Origin: Cytophagaceae bacterium
GTDB lineage: Bacteria; Bacteroidota; Bacteroidia; Cytophagales; Cytophagaceae
Assembly (NCBI GenBank): GCA_025455005.1
Contig: JALONH010000002.1
Location: 62,001 to 126,000, forward strand
Direction: 5' to 3'
DNA: 64,000 nucleotides
Below, in pieces: positions 42,901 to 52,372 of the stretch (the first letter of the stretch is position 1; every line of letters starts with the position of its first letter). The notes beneath the pieces are model-generated. The model searched no databases. It saw only the letters and a program-made list of their open reading frames with translations, and was not told the origin of the DNA. The translations under genes and the position numbers were made by a program.

Positions 42901-44271
42901 ATGAAAGTGTTTTTCCTACTTCTTACTTGGACACTGACTAGTTTAGGCTACAGTCAATTCTCTTGGAAGGGCATCTTGCAGGAACCTTCTTTATCCAATG
43001 CTTCTATTGCATATCAAATTGTAGATTTGCAATCCGGCATCACAATTGATCAATATCAATCTAATAAGTCGTTTACTCCTGCCTCTACTTTCAAACTCCT
43101 GACCACAGCCCTTGCCATACAAAACTTGGGACCCAATTATAGGTTTGAGACTACCTTAAGCTCTTCAAGTCCACTTCATAAAGGGGATTGGACGGGTGAT
43201 TTAATTTTAAATGGGAATTATTCTCCTACCTTTTCCTCTCAAGTCCTCCGTCGTTGGGCGGATAGTTTGTATACTTTAGGTGTTCGTCGCATCAAAGGGC
43301 GAATTTTATATCCTTCTTCATTATTCTATAATCCTTATCCAAATGATTATGCATGGGGTGATATGGGGAATTATTATGGTGCCGGTACTTTCCCGGTTAA
43401 TTTTGATGAAAATAAAATAATTCTTCAGTTAAAACCCGGTAAGGAAGTAGGTGATTCGGTCGAACTGGTTTCGATGTCTCCCCTCCCAAAACTGTCCTTA
43501 ACTATTCTAAATCGTCTACAAACAGCAGCTATCGGAACAGGAGATAAAGTCATAGTGTATTCAAGTCCAATGTCCAATACCTTGCTTTTGGAAGGGACTA
43601 TACCTATTGGTGGATTGTTTACCATTAAAGCAGGAATCCCGGATCCCGGCTTTTGGGCGGCTTCACAATTAAAAGACTTCTTATTGGAAAAGGGGATTGA
43701 AATAAGTGGATTAGAACAGTTTAGGGAGTTGCCTAAACCTATCACTGTTTTGTTTACACAATATTCTCCGCCATTATCCGAACTCATTCAAACTACTAAT
43801 AAAACCAGTAATAATTTATACGCAGAATGTATAGGAAGGGCATTAGTGTATAAACATATAGGCACCTATACGCTAAACGGAAAAACGATTGGGGAGTGTT
43901 TAGACAAAACGGGATTGGACACTCTAGGCTTACGATACAGAGACGCTTCTGGTATGTCACCGTTGAATGCTATTTCACCTAGGCAATTAACCTCGTTGCT
44001 GGTGTACATGAAAGATAATAAAGATTGGGTACAGTCTATACCATGGGCAGGTAAAGAAGGAACGGTAGCAGGTATTTTACAAAATTATCCTAGTCAAGCT
44101 CGTTTGAAAAGTGGAACGATGACAGGAGTGACCTGTTATGCCGGATATCTAAATGCTCGGTCAGGTAGTAAATATGCGTTGGCTATTATGGTGAATCACC
44201 ACGAAGGGAAGAATAAGCCTATTCAACGAATTATTGAGAAATACTTAATCCAACTTATAGAAAATAAATGA
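42901..44271 (+). CDS. dacB: D-alanyl-D-alanine carboxypeptidase/endopeptidase (PBP4 type)
   Basis: This 456-residue peptidase S13 protein has a signal peptide (to about residue 18) and the three penicillin-binding motifs: SxxK at Ser62-Lys65 (PASTFKLLTT), SxN in KTSNNLYAE, and KSG in RLKSGTMTG. It trims or cleaves peptidoglycan cross-links in the periplasm. A short gene starts 1 bp after its stop, so the two are co-transcribed. Confidence 0.94.
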   Translation: MKVFFLLLTWTLTSLGYSQFSWKGILQEPSLSNASIAYQIVDLQSGITIDQYQSNKSFTPASTFKLLTTALAIQNLGPNYRFETTLSSSSPLHKGDWTGDLILNGNYSPTFSSQVLRRWADSLYTLGVRRIKGRILYPSSLFYNPYPNDYAWGDMGNYYGAGTFPVNFDENKIILQLKPGKEVGDSVELVSMSPLPKLSLTILNRLQTAAIGTGDKVIVYSSPMSNTLLLEGTIPIGGLFTIKAGIPDPGFWAASQLKDFLLEKGIEISGLEQFRELPKPITVLFTQYSPPLSELIQTTNKTSNNLYAECIGRALVYKHIGTYTLNGKTIGECLDKTGLDTLGLRYRDASGMSPLNAISPRQLTSLLVYMKDNKDWVQSIPWAGKEGTVAGILQNYPSQARLKSGTMTGVTCYAGYLNARSGSKYALAIMVNHHEGKNKPIQRIIEKYLIQLIENK

Positions 44272-44272
44272 A

Positions 44273-44584
44273 ATGAAACTACAAGCATATGGGTATTTGT
44301 GGGATATTTCAAATGGAGATGAAGGGTTTGTAAAAGAAATGCTACAAACTTTTATTCAGACTTCTTCGCTTTACTTGGAAGGTTTAGGCCGTTGGGAGTA
44401 TTTAAATCAAACCGACAGGGCAATGTTGATTCATAAGATTTTAAGTGCCGTTAAAATAATAGAAGAAAATACATTAATTGATGGAGTAAAAAATATTACT
44501 GCTACTACTGATTCAGCAACCATTTATGAATTGAAATCAAATTTACTTCTTGTTATTGAAAAAATACAAGCAGAATTAATCTAA
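44273..44584 (+). CDS. Hpt-like helical protein of unknown role
   Basis: This 103-residue protein resembles a histidine phosphotransfer domain: ISNGDEGFVKEMLQTFIQTSS matches helix A, and LIHKILSAVKII matches the helix with the phospho-His. The usual HxLKG after the His is not kept (HKILSAV), so phosphotransfer is uncertain. It follows dacB by one base and its last 9 bases overlap the end of the convergent TerC gene. Confidence 0.5.
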   Translation: MKLQAYGYLWDISNGDEGFVKEMLQTFIQTSSLYLEGLGRWEYLNQTDRAMLIHKILSAVKIIEENTLIDGVKNITATTDSATIYELKSNLLLVIEKIQAELI

Positions 44585-45520
44585 TGCTTCTTTTTTAGGG
44601 AATAATAGCGAAGCACCTATGGATAAACTTAAACAAGAAAGTACAAATAATAAGGAATACGTATTGTTTATGGTGTACCAATGGGATATAATTAATTTGA
44701 CGCCAACAAAAGATAAAATAACGGCTAACCCATAATTAATATAGTGGAATAAATTAATTATACTAGATAAAGCAAAGTACAAAGAACGTAAACCTAGTAA
44801 AGCAAATACATTTGATGTATAGACTATAAATATATCCTTTGTTACTCCAAATATTGCTGGTATAGAATCTAATGCAAATACTACATCGGTTGTTTCTACA
44901 ACTAATACAACAACAAACAGTGGAGTAGCATACAATAAACCATTTATACGAACAAAAAAACGATCGCCTTCATAATTTTTTGTAACACGCATATATTTAT
45001 TGATTAATCGAAGCATGTAATTTTTTTCAGGATCAATTTCAGTGTCATTGTCTGATGAAAGGACCATTTTAATTCCTATGTATATTAAGAATACACCTAA
45101 GATGTAAACCATCCATTCAAAATGTTCTATTAATTCAATTCCAACCACTATAAAGGTAGCTCGTAGAACTAAAGCTCCAATAATACCCCAAAATAATACC
45201 TTGCGTTGGTATTCGCTGGGCACCCTGAAATAACTAAAGATTAACATTATGACAAATAAATTGTCTATACTCAACGATTCTTCTATCAAATAGCCCATTA
45301 AAAAATCACCTGCAGCAGATGGTCCTTTCCAAAAATAAACAAAGAGGTTAAAAGCCAAAGCTAATCCAACCCAAAAAGCACTCCACAATAGAGCCGATTT
45401 TGTTGAAACCGTTTCATTTTTTTTGTTGAGAACAAATAAATCAAGTACTAGAAGTGTCAAAACTCCTATGTTAAATGCTACCCAAAACAAACCTTCATTC
45501 ATACTATTGTCGTCAAACAA
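44576..45520 (-). CDS. TerC/Alx-family membrane protein
   Basis: This 314-residue protein has about nine membrane helices. The TerC family acidic motifs are EESLSIDNLFVIMLIFSYF and VVETTDVVFALDSIPAIFG. It matches the longer Alx type, linked to manganese homeostasis and pH response. I looked for the yybP-ykoY Mn riboswitch known from other Alx genes; the upstream gap (45521-45579) is too short and shows none. It follows dedA in the same direction by 59 bp. Confidence 0.92.
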   Translation of the reverse strand: MFDDNSMNEGLFWVAFNIGVLTLLVLDLFVLNKKNETVSTKSALLWSAFWVGLALAFNLFVYFWKGPSAAGDFLMGYLIEESLSIDNLFVIMLIFSYFRVPSEYQRKVLFWGIIGALVLRATFIVVGIELIEHFEWMVYILGVFLIYIGIKMVLSSDNDTEIDPEKNYMLRLINKYMRVTKNYEGDRFFVRINGLLYATPLFVVVLVVETTDVVFALDSIPAIFGVTKDIFIVYTSNVFALLGLRSLYFALSSIINLFHYINYGLAVILSFVGVKLIISHWYTINNTYSLLFVLSCLSLSIGASLLFPKKEALD

Positions 45521-45579
45521 GTTGAAAAATTACTACTAATTTTTGAGACTTAAAAATGGTATATGAAGACTTATTATAA

Positions 45580-46212
45580 CTAGGCATTTTTCTGCTTTTT
45601 TCTCTCATTTAAATAGGTTTTAATAACCGGAACCCAAGTAATTATCACAATGCCTAAAATGATATATTCTAAGTGTTGTTTTGCATCGGGGAAAATAATA
45701 CCTAAATAATAGCCTCCCATTACCAGTGAAACCACCCAAATGGTTCCTCCTAATACATTAAAAAACATGAATTTACCAAAAGGATATCGTATAATTCCTG
45801 ATAAAATGGGAGCAAAGGTGCGGATAATAGGTAAAAAACGCGCCATTATTAATGCGGTTGCTCCATGTTTATGAAAAAACGATTCAGCAGCGAACATGTA
45901 TTTTTTTTTGAAAAATAAAGTGTCATTTCTGTTAAATAAGCTACTTCCGGTTGTCTTCCCAAACCAATATCCAAACCAACTTCCCGCATACGCAGCGAGA
46001 CAAATACTAGAAACCAAGGTAAATGTAGGTATTTCTAAAATACCGGTTGCATTCAATAGACCGGTAGTAAATAACAGGGTATCTCCCGGAAGAAAAAAAC
46101 CAAAAAACACACCATTCTCAGCGAAGATGATAATAAGGATTAAGAACAGCCCTCCCTTAATGATGGATTCAGGGTCGGTTACTTGGTGGAGTATTTCTAT
46201 AAAAGAACTCAT
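45580..46212 (-). CDS. DedA-family membrane protein (VTT domain)
   Basis: This 210-residue protein has the DedA/SNARE-associated domain with FAENGVFFGFFLPGDTLLFTTG and HKHGATALIMARFLPIIRTFAPILSGI, the latter holding the conserved Arg residues. The family includes flippases for undecaprenyl phosphate and phosphatidylethanolamine. It starts right after the nuoN stop with no gap, so it is co-transcribed at the end of the complex I operon. Confidence 0.93.
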   Translation of the reverse strand: MSSFIEILHQVTDPESIIKGGLFLILIIIFAENGVFFGFFLPGDTLLFTTGLLNATGILEIPTFTLVSSICLAAYAGSWFGYWFGKTTGSSLFNRNDTLFFKKKYMFAAESFFHKHGATALIMARFLPIIRTFAPILSGIIRYPFGKFMFFNVLGGTIWVVSLVMGGYYLGIIFPDAKQHLEYIILGIVIITWVPVIKTYLNERKKQKNA

Positions 46213-47601
46213 CTATAGGAGTCGTCCTATACTAACTAAAATATCAGGAAATAAACCTAAAATAAGGATAGAAACAAGAAGTACAACTAACGTAACATAA
46301 ACTTGTAAAGAAGGAGAGAGCGATGAATCACCTGTTGTACTTTCTGTAGAGGTATACATTCGAATGATAACTTTAAAATAGTAATAAATGCTAATAAGTG
46401 ATCCTATAACGGCAATCAGCACGGACCATAAATAACCGTTGTTAATTGAAAGTGTAAACAGATAAAACTTACCAAAAAAGCCGGCTGCAGGGGGAAGGCC
46501 GGCTAATGAAATCATGGATAAAGTTAGTACTAAAGCCAATATAGGTTGTTTTTTTCCTAAACCCTCAAAACTTTCTAAGTTAGTGGAACCACCGATTCGA
46601 CTAACTTTATATAGAACATAAAAAGCAGGGAGATTGGCTATGCCATAAGCTATCAAGTATACCAGTAAGGAAGACTTTCCTAATTCACCTTGAATCGGTA
46701 GTAGAAGGAGTAAATAACCTGCTTGTGCAATTCCGGAGAAAGCTAATATTCGTTTCATATCAGTTTGATATACTGCAGCTATATTACCTACCAATATCGT
46801 AGCTCCGGATAATAAAATGATAGTATTTTCCATTGGTAACGGAATAGACAAATAGGCTTGCTGTATGAAATGGTAAAAACCTGCAAAAGCGGCTACTTTA
46901 ACAAATGCTGACATAAAAGCCGTTATAAAGGTGGGTGCTCCGGTATAGACATCCGGAGCCCAAAAATGGAATGGGACAGCTGATACTTTGAATGCAAAGG
47001 AAAGTGTTAATAATAAGGTGCCACCATAATAAAGCGTATTATCCATGTTTTTAGCATTGTATTGAGCGATTAATCCCAAATCAAACGTTCCGGTAGCCCC
47101 GTACAGTAGTGCTATTCCTAATAACATAATGCCGGTTGCAAATGATCCTAATAGGAAATATTTAATGGACGCTTCTATAGAATACTTGTTATTTTTGTCA
47201 CTTCCGGCTAATATATAGAGAGGGATAGAAAGTATTTCTACACCCATAAATAACGTGGCTAAATTGTTAAAGGAAACGAGCAATAAGCCACCTACTGTAG
47301 AAAATAAAATCAATGCATAGTGATCTCCACGATTATATTCCTCATTTAGATAAGATTCAGAAGATAAAAGTAGCCAAAGTACTGTTATACTTAAAAGCAC
47401 TGTACTGAAGGCAACATAGTAATTATCTGCCAACATCATTCCATAATACACTTGTGTGTAATTCCATTCAGTATAGATGTTTACACCTATTGTAAGAAGA
47501 AGTCCTACTATAAGTAAGGGAAGTATAATTTTTTTAAGACCTATGATTTCGGAAATCATAGCAAGTATACCTAGGGCTGAAGTGAAAATAATGGCCTTCA
47601 T
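46213..47601 (-). CDS. nuoN: NADH-quinone oxidoreductase subunit N
   Basis: This 462-residue antiporter-like subunit has about 13-14 membrane helices. Proton-channel positions are visible in GVEILSIPLYILAG, KYFLLGSFATGIMLLG, APDVYTGAPT and MKRILAFSGIAQAGYLL. It is the last nuo gene and lies 21 bp after nuoM. Confidence 0.95.
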   Translation of the reverse strand: MKAIIFTSALGILAMISEIIGLKKIILPLLIVGLLLTIGVNIYTEWNYTQVYYGMMLADNYYVAFSTVLLSITVLWLLLSSESYLNEEYNRGDHYALILFSTVGGLLLVSFNNLATLFMGVEILSIPLYILAGSDKNNKYSIEASIKYFLLGSFATGIMLLGIALLYGATGTFDLGLIAQYNAKNMDNTLYYGGTLLLTLSFAFKVSAVPFHFWAPDVYTGAPTFITAFMSAFVKVAAFAGFYHFIQQAYLSIPLPMENTIILLSGATILVGNIAAVYQTDMKRILAFSGIAQAGYLLLLLPIQGELGKSSLLVYLIAYGIANLPAFYVLYKVSRIGGSTNLESFEGLGKKQPILALVLTLSMISLAGLPPAAGFFGKFYLFTLSINNGYLWSVLIAVIGSLISIYYYFKVIIRMYTSTESTTGDSSLSPSLQVYVTLVVLLVSILILGLFPDILVSIGRLL

Positions 47602-47622
47602 TCTTGAATTATGGTCAATCGA

Positions 47623-49086
47623 TTAGTTAATACTAGAAACTGTTTTTTGCATGGATTGTAAAAGCATTTCTACAGATGCTTCTGTTTGTTCCAATACAAT
47701 GTTAGGGAAAATACCCATTATAATAATTAGAGCAATAAGGGGAACTAAGGTTAAGGCTTCTCCAAGCGTTACATCTTGCACATGGCTATAATTAGGATTT
47801 ACATCCCCCAGCATAATTTTTTGAAATGAGCTTAGCATATATACCGCTCCTAAAATAATGGTCAAACCGGCTATAGCAGTTAGTATTGGACTATATTGAA
47901 ACAACGCTACAAAAAGCATAAACTCACCAACAAATCCATTGGTTAAAGGGAGCGCTATACTCGCCATAACAATGATGAGAAAGAATACATTCAAAATAGG
48001 GGCTTGATGTCTTAAGCCTCCGAGTTTGGATAATTCTAAAGTACCGGTACGCTTTACTATGAGTTCTATAATTAAGAAAATGCCTACTACATTTATTCCA
48101 TGTGCAAACATTTGTATTAATGACGCTTGAATCCCAATGAAAGATGCACTAAATACACCTGCCGCTATTAATCCAACGTGTGCAATAGACACATAGGCAA
48201 TTAAAGTTTTGTAGTTTTGTTGTTGCAGAGCTAAGATAGACGAGTATAAAATTCCTATTACGGCTGCTATAATGACCCAACAGCCATATGATTCTAAAGC
48301 AATTGGAGTTATAGGTATTACCCAACGGATTACACCATAAATACCCATTTTCAACATGATGCCACTCAATAACATCGTTCCGGCTGTTGGGGCACTGGTA
48401 TACGTAGCCGGTTGCCATGTATGTAAAGGGAAAATAGGCATTTTAATACCAAATGCTAGAACAAATGCTAGGAAGACAAATGTTTGATCGATACTATCCA
48501 ATCTTAGACTATAAAGCGATTCCATTGAATAACTATGATCAGGTGTTTGTAGGTATAAATAAATTATAGCAACCAGCATAAATAAACTGCCTACTAACGT
48601 ATAAATAAAGAATTTAAAGGTAGTGGCTTTTCTGTTTTCATCACCCCATTGTAAACAAATAAAATAAATAGGGAGTAGGGCTAATTCCCAAAAGATGTAA
48701 AACAAAAAAACATCTTTTGCAGTAAAAACGCCTATTAATGCAGATTGCATGAGTAAAGCTAAACTATAAAATGCAGCTGTATCTTTTAGTTTGGATAATA
48801 GACCGGTTATTAAAATGACAGGAAGTAACAGTACCGTTAATAAAACGAGAACTAGAGATATACCATCCATTCCTACATAGTATTCTATGTTCAAATTGCT
48901 TATCCATTCTATTCGCTGTTCAAAATTCCAAATGATTATTGGGTTGAAATCTAAAAAAGCAGAAATACCGGCAGCGAGTTCCAGAAGCGAAGCAATTACA
49001 GCAACTTTTCCGGCAAGTTTATTTCCGGATAAATAAACAAATAATGCAGCAAGTAATGGAAAACCAATTAGAAATGTAGTAATCAT
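47623..49086 (-). CDS. nuoM: NADH-quinone oxidoreductase subunit M
   Basis: This 487-residue proton-pumping subunit has about 14 helices. Channel motifs include WELALLPIYFICLQWG with the conserved Glu, PLHTWQPATYTSAPTAGTMLL and LIAYVSIAHVGLIA. It lies between nuoL and nuoN in the standard order. Confidence 0.95.
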   Translation of the reverse strand: MITTFLIGFPLLAALFVYLSGNKLAGKVAVIASLLELAAGISAFLDFNPIIIWNFEQRIEWISNLNIEYYVGMDGISLVLVLLTVLLLPVILITGLLSKLKDTAAFYSLALLMQSALIGVFTAKDVFLFYIFWELALLPIYFICLQWGDENRKATTFKFFIYTLVGSLFMLVAIIYLYLQTPDHSYSMESLYSLRLDSIDQTFVFLAFVLAFGIKMPIFPLHTWQPATYTSAPTAGTMLLSGIMLKMGIYGVIRWVIPITPIALESYGCWVIIAAVIGILYSSILALQQQNYKTLIAYVSIAHVGLIAAGVFSASFIGIQASLIQMFAHGINVVGIFLIIELIVKRTGTLELSKLGGLRHQAPILNVFFLIIVMASIALPLTNGFVGEFMLFVALFQYSPILTAIAGLTIILGAVYMLSSFQKIMLGDVNPNYSHVQDVTLGEALTLVPLIALIIIMGIFPNIVLEQTEASVEMLLQSMQKTVSSIN

Positions 49087-49095
49087 TGTATAGTA

Positions 49096-51000
49096 TTATA
49101 ATACGATTTGAATCAAAATAACAAGGGCAACACCTAAGATCATGAATAAGGCATACGTGTTTGTACTACCGGATTGAATGTGACGAATTCCTGAACCCGC
49201 TTTTTGTACACCTAAACCTATACTTTTTACAATTCCATCTAGTATATATTTTTCAATAAATGAAAAAACGGTGTCACTGGCTATGTGTAAAGGCTTTACA
49301 ATGATGGAATGATATATTTCGTCTATATAAAATTTATTATAAGATAATTTATAACCTAAAGTTGTAGATTCACTATTATCTGCACTAGGGATGTTGTGTT
49401 TCTTTACATAAGAGATATAAGTAAATAAAATAGTAGCCATAACTAAAATTAAAGCAATGGCCATTAAGATATATTCAGTTGTTACAGAAATACTACTTTC
49501 ACCTAATAATGGAACTAAAGACTTTTGGTTTAAATAATGAGAAAACCATTGATGACCACCAAAAACATGAGGGATATTTATAAAACCACCTCCAAAGGAT
49601 AGTAAAGCCAATACTGCTAATGGTAAGGTCATTAGAAGGGGAGATTCATGTAAGTGTTCTTTTTGTTTGTCACTACCTCTGAACGAACCAAAAAAGGTTA
49701 AGAAAAACATACGGAACATGTAAAAAGTGGTTAGTAAGGCAGCAAATACTCCAATTCCCCAATATATGGGACTATGTTCAAACGCTACTGCTAATATTGC
49801 ATCTTTGGAAAAGAATCCGGCAAGAGGTGGAATCCCGGCAATAGCAAGTGTTCCTATAAGGAAAGTGATAAAAGTAATTGGTAGTTTATGACGAAGACCA
49901 CCCATATAGCGTATGTCTTGTTCGCCTCCCATAGCATGTATTACACTACCGGAACCTAGAAATAGTAAAGCTTTGAAGAAAGCATGGGTAGTTACATGAA
50001 ATACTGCTATGCTGTAAGCGCCCATTCCAAGAGCCATGAACATAAATCCTAATTGACTTACCGTTGAATATGCGAGCACTTTTTTAATATCATTTTGAGT
50101 TAGTCCGATCAATGCAGCTAAAATTGCAGTAGCGGTTCCAATATAATAAACAATGTCAAGTGTAATAGGAGCTAAATCAAAAAGTATATTTGTACGTGTA
50201 ATCATGTAAATACCGGCAGTAACCATCGTTGCGGCATGTATTAAAGCAGACACCGGCGTAGGTCCCGCCATAGCGTCTGGAAGCCAAGTATACAAAGGAA
50301 CTTGAGCGCTTTTGCCGGTAGCGCCAACAAAGAGAAGCAAGGTGATAACTGTTATTAATCCTGCATTTTTATGAAAGACCTGAGGTGCTTGTTCTAATAC
50401 TGTGGTATAATCTAAACTTCCCACATGCATAAATAATAACAACATCCCTAATAGAAATCCTAAATCTCCAATTCGGTTCATTATAAAGGCTTTTTTAGCG
50501 GCATCATTATAGGCGTTATTTTTAAACCAAAAACCTATAAGTAAATAAGAGCACAAACCTACACCCTCCCAACCTGCAAACAGGACAACAAAGTTGGAGC
50601 CCATGACCAAAATTAACATGGAAAAGATAAATAGGTTTAAATAGGAAAAATACCTGGTTATACCATCGTCATCATGCATATAAGCGATGGAATACAAGTG
50701 TATAAGAGATCCAATACCTGTGATAATAGCCATAAACCATATGGATAATACATCTATCTGGAAAGCAAAATTAAGATGGTATTTGCCCAAATTGATCCAA
50801 TCCCATGCTACCCAAGTAAAAGGAGTCAGCTCACCTCTAAGAGCAGGAATAAACCAGTTAAGGACAACTATAAAAGAAGATACTACAGCCAAAGTAGCCA
50901 AGTAACCGGATAAGCCTTTTGGAATAAACGACTTAAATAAGCTAAGAATTAAAAAACCTGCTAGAGGTAGAGTTGGAATAAGCCAAACGAAATCTTTCAT
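49096..51000 (-). CDS. nuoL: NADH-quinone oxidoreductase subunit L
   Basis: This 634-residue subunit has about 16 helices. Channel motifs are AGWEGVGLCSYLLIGFW, PLYTWLPDAMAGPTPVSALIHA and KKVLAYSTVSQLGFM. The C-terminal part carries the long lateral helix region and final anchor (HIQSGSTNTYALFM). It is the most distal pump of the membrane arm. Confidence 0.96.
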   Translation of the reverse strand: MKDFVWLIPTLPLAGFLILSLFKSFIPKGLSGYLATLAVVSSFIVVLNWFIPALRGELTPFTWVAWDWINLGKYHLNFAFQIDVLSIWFMAIITGIGSLIHLYSIAYMHDDDGITRYFSYLNLFIFSMLILVMGSNFVVLFAGWEGVGLCSYLLIGFWFKNNAYNDAAKKAFIMNRIGDLGFLLGMLLLFMHVGSLDYTTVLEQAPQVFHKNAGLITVITLLLFVGATGKSAQVPLYTWLPDAMAGPTPVSALIHAATMVTAGIYMITRTNILFDLAPITLDIVYYIGTATAILAALIGLTQNDIKKVLAYSTVSQLGFMFMALGMGAYSIAVFHVTTHAFFKALLFLGSGSVIHAMGGEQDIRYMGGLRHKLPITFITFLIGTLAIAGIPPLAGFFSKDAILAVAFEHSPIYWGIGVFAALLTTFYMFRMFFLTFFGSFRGSDKQKEHLHESPLLMTLPLAVLALLSFGGGFINIPHVFGGHQWFSHYLNQKSLVPLLGESSISVTTEYILMAIALILVMATILFTYISYVKKHNIPSADNSESTTLGYKLSYNKFYIDEIYHSIIVKPLHIASDTVFSFIEKYILDGIVKSIGLGVQKAGSGIRHIQSGSTNTYALFMILGVALVILIQIVL

Positions 51001-51019
51001 GAGTTTTATATTCTAGAGA

Positions 51020-51313
51020 TTACCATTTTAAGTTTTTCAATTGTTCTATGCCTATAGATTTAATATTTCTATAAATCATAACCAATATAGCCAAGCCAAT
51101 TGTTATTTCTGCAGCAGCAACAGCCATTACAAAAAAAACAAAAACCTGACCTTGGGCATCTCCATGTATAGATGAGAAGTAAACCAATAATAAATTGACA
51201 GCATTAAGCATTAACTCGATAGACATAAACATAACTAATAAGTTTCGTCTTGCCATCATGCCTAAGGCGCCGATTACAAAGAGTAGTGTACAAAGAAATA
51301 AGTAATTAAACAT
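51020..51313 (-). CDS. nuoK: NADH-quinone oxidoreductase subunit K
   Basis: This 97-residue protein has three membrane helices and the conserved acidic residues in MSIELMLNAVNLLLVYF and VAAAEITIGLAIL, both parts of the proton path. The size is normal. It lies 11 bp before nuoJ's stop and 19 bp after nuoL's start. Confidence 0.95.
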   Translation of the reverse strand: MFNYLFLCTLLFVIGALGMMARRNLLVMFMSIELMLNAVNLLLVYFSSIHGDAQGQVFVFFVMAVAAAEITIGLAILVMIYRNIKSIGIEQLKNLKW

Positions 51314-51324
51314 GAATGTATATA

Positions 51325-51831
51325 TTAGTGTTGTTTCAAATCCTTTTTACCTAACATTACGGCTCCTATCATTGCGGATAAGAACAATACAGAAGATATT
51401 TCAAAAGGAAGTAAAAACTCATTAAATAATATTTTACCTAATTGATGTGCTGATCCGAAATCTTCGGTTAGTTGTTGGGTTGAGAATTGTCCAACTTGGT
51501 AGGATTTGAAAATGTAAACCAATGAGATGAGTAATAAGCCGGCTGCTCCGGTCGCCGCCAATTTGCTAATAAGATTACTGTTCTTTTCCGTTGTTTCATT
51601 TAAATTCAACATCATTATAACGAATAGGAAAAGAACCATAATCGCACCTGCATAAACGATTAAATTAACGATTGCTAAAAACTCAGCAGACAATAACAAG
51701 AGATGCCCGGATATACTAGCAAAAGTGATAATCAAGGAGAGTACGCTATATATCGGATTCTTCGAAAGAACAACCAATAAAGCACTGCCTATCGAAATTC
51801 CGGATAAAATGTAAAATAGTATATTGTCCAT
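51325..51831 (-). CDS. nuoJ: NADH-quinone oxidoreductase subunit J
   Basis: This 168-residue protein starts at ATG 51831 (MDNILFYIL), one base after the nuoI stop; an in-frame ATG 48 bases upstream lies inside nuoI and is unlikely. It has five helices, with NLIVYAGAIMVLFLFVIMMLN, the conserved pi-bulge helix, clearly visible. Confidence 0.94.
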   Translation of the reverse strand: MDNILFYILSGISIGSALLVVLSKNPIYSVLSLIITFASISGHLLLLSAEFLAIVNLIVYAGAIMVLFLFVIMMLNLNETTEKNSNLISKLAATGAAGLLLISLVYIFKSYQVGQFSTQQLTEDFGSAHQLGKILFNEFLLPFEISSVLFLSAMIGAVMLGKKDLKQH

Positions 51832-51832
51832 G

Positions 51833-52360
51833 TTATTTTTTATAAGGTTTGTAGGTCTTTGGATGAGCGCTTGTGCCAAGAGGTTGCACTAACTTGTCCT
51901 TACCATAAATAAAATCGTTTCTATTATATTGAGCCGGAACTAATTCTTCTGTGAGGTAAATGGCATCTTTAGGACAAGCTTCTTCACATAGACCACAGAA
52001 AATACAGCGCAGCATATTGATTTCATATACTTTTGCGTATTTTTCTTCCCGATACAAATGCTCTTCACCTTTTTGACGCTCGTCAGCTACAATTGTTATC
52101 GCTTCTGCCGGACAAGATACTGCACACAATCCACAAGCAGTACAGTTTTCTCTACCCTTTTCATCGCGTTTTAAAATATGTTTTCCTCTATAAACAAAAG
52201 AAAATTCTCTCTTTTGTTCCGGATACTGAATGGTTGCTTTCTTCTTGAAAAAATGACTCATAGTAATTTTCATACCACCCAATATAGCAGGGATATAAAG
52301 CTTCTCCATGAAACTCATTTCTTTTTGTACAACGACTTTTGATCTATTCGTTAGTTGCAT
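51833..52360 (-). CDS. nuoI: NADH-quinone oxidoreductase subunit I
   Basis: This 175-residue ferredoxin-like subunit holds two [4Fe-4S] clusters (N6a, N6b). The ligand sets are CTACGLCAVSCP and CIFCGLCEEACP. It links the hydrophilic arm to NuoB. The exact start is unsure; several ATG codons lie in the first 35 codons. Confidence 0.95.
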   Translation of the reverse strand: MQLTNRSKVVVQKEMSFMEKLYIPAILGGMKITMSHFFKKKATIQYPEQKREFSFVYRGKHILKRDEKGRENCTACGLCAVSCPAEAITIVADERQKGEEHLYREEKYAKVYEINMLRCIFCGLCEEACPKDAIYLTEELVPAQYNRNDFIYGKDKLVQPLGTSAHPKTYKPYKK

Positions 52361-52372
52361 ATTTCTTCCTCC

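Noticed and set aside
45521-45579. Manganese (yybP-ykoY) riboswitch before the Alx-type TerC gene
   Set aside because: The gap is only 59 bases and lacks the conserved motif.
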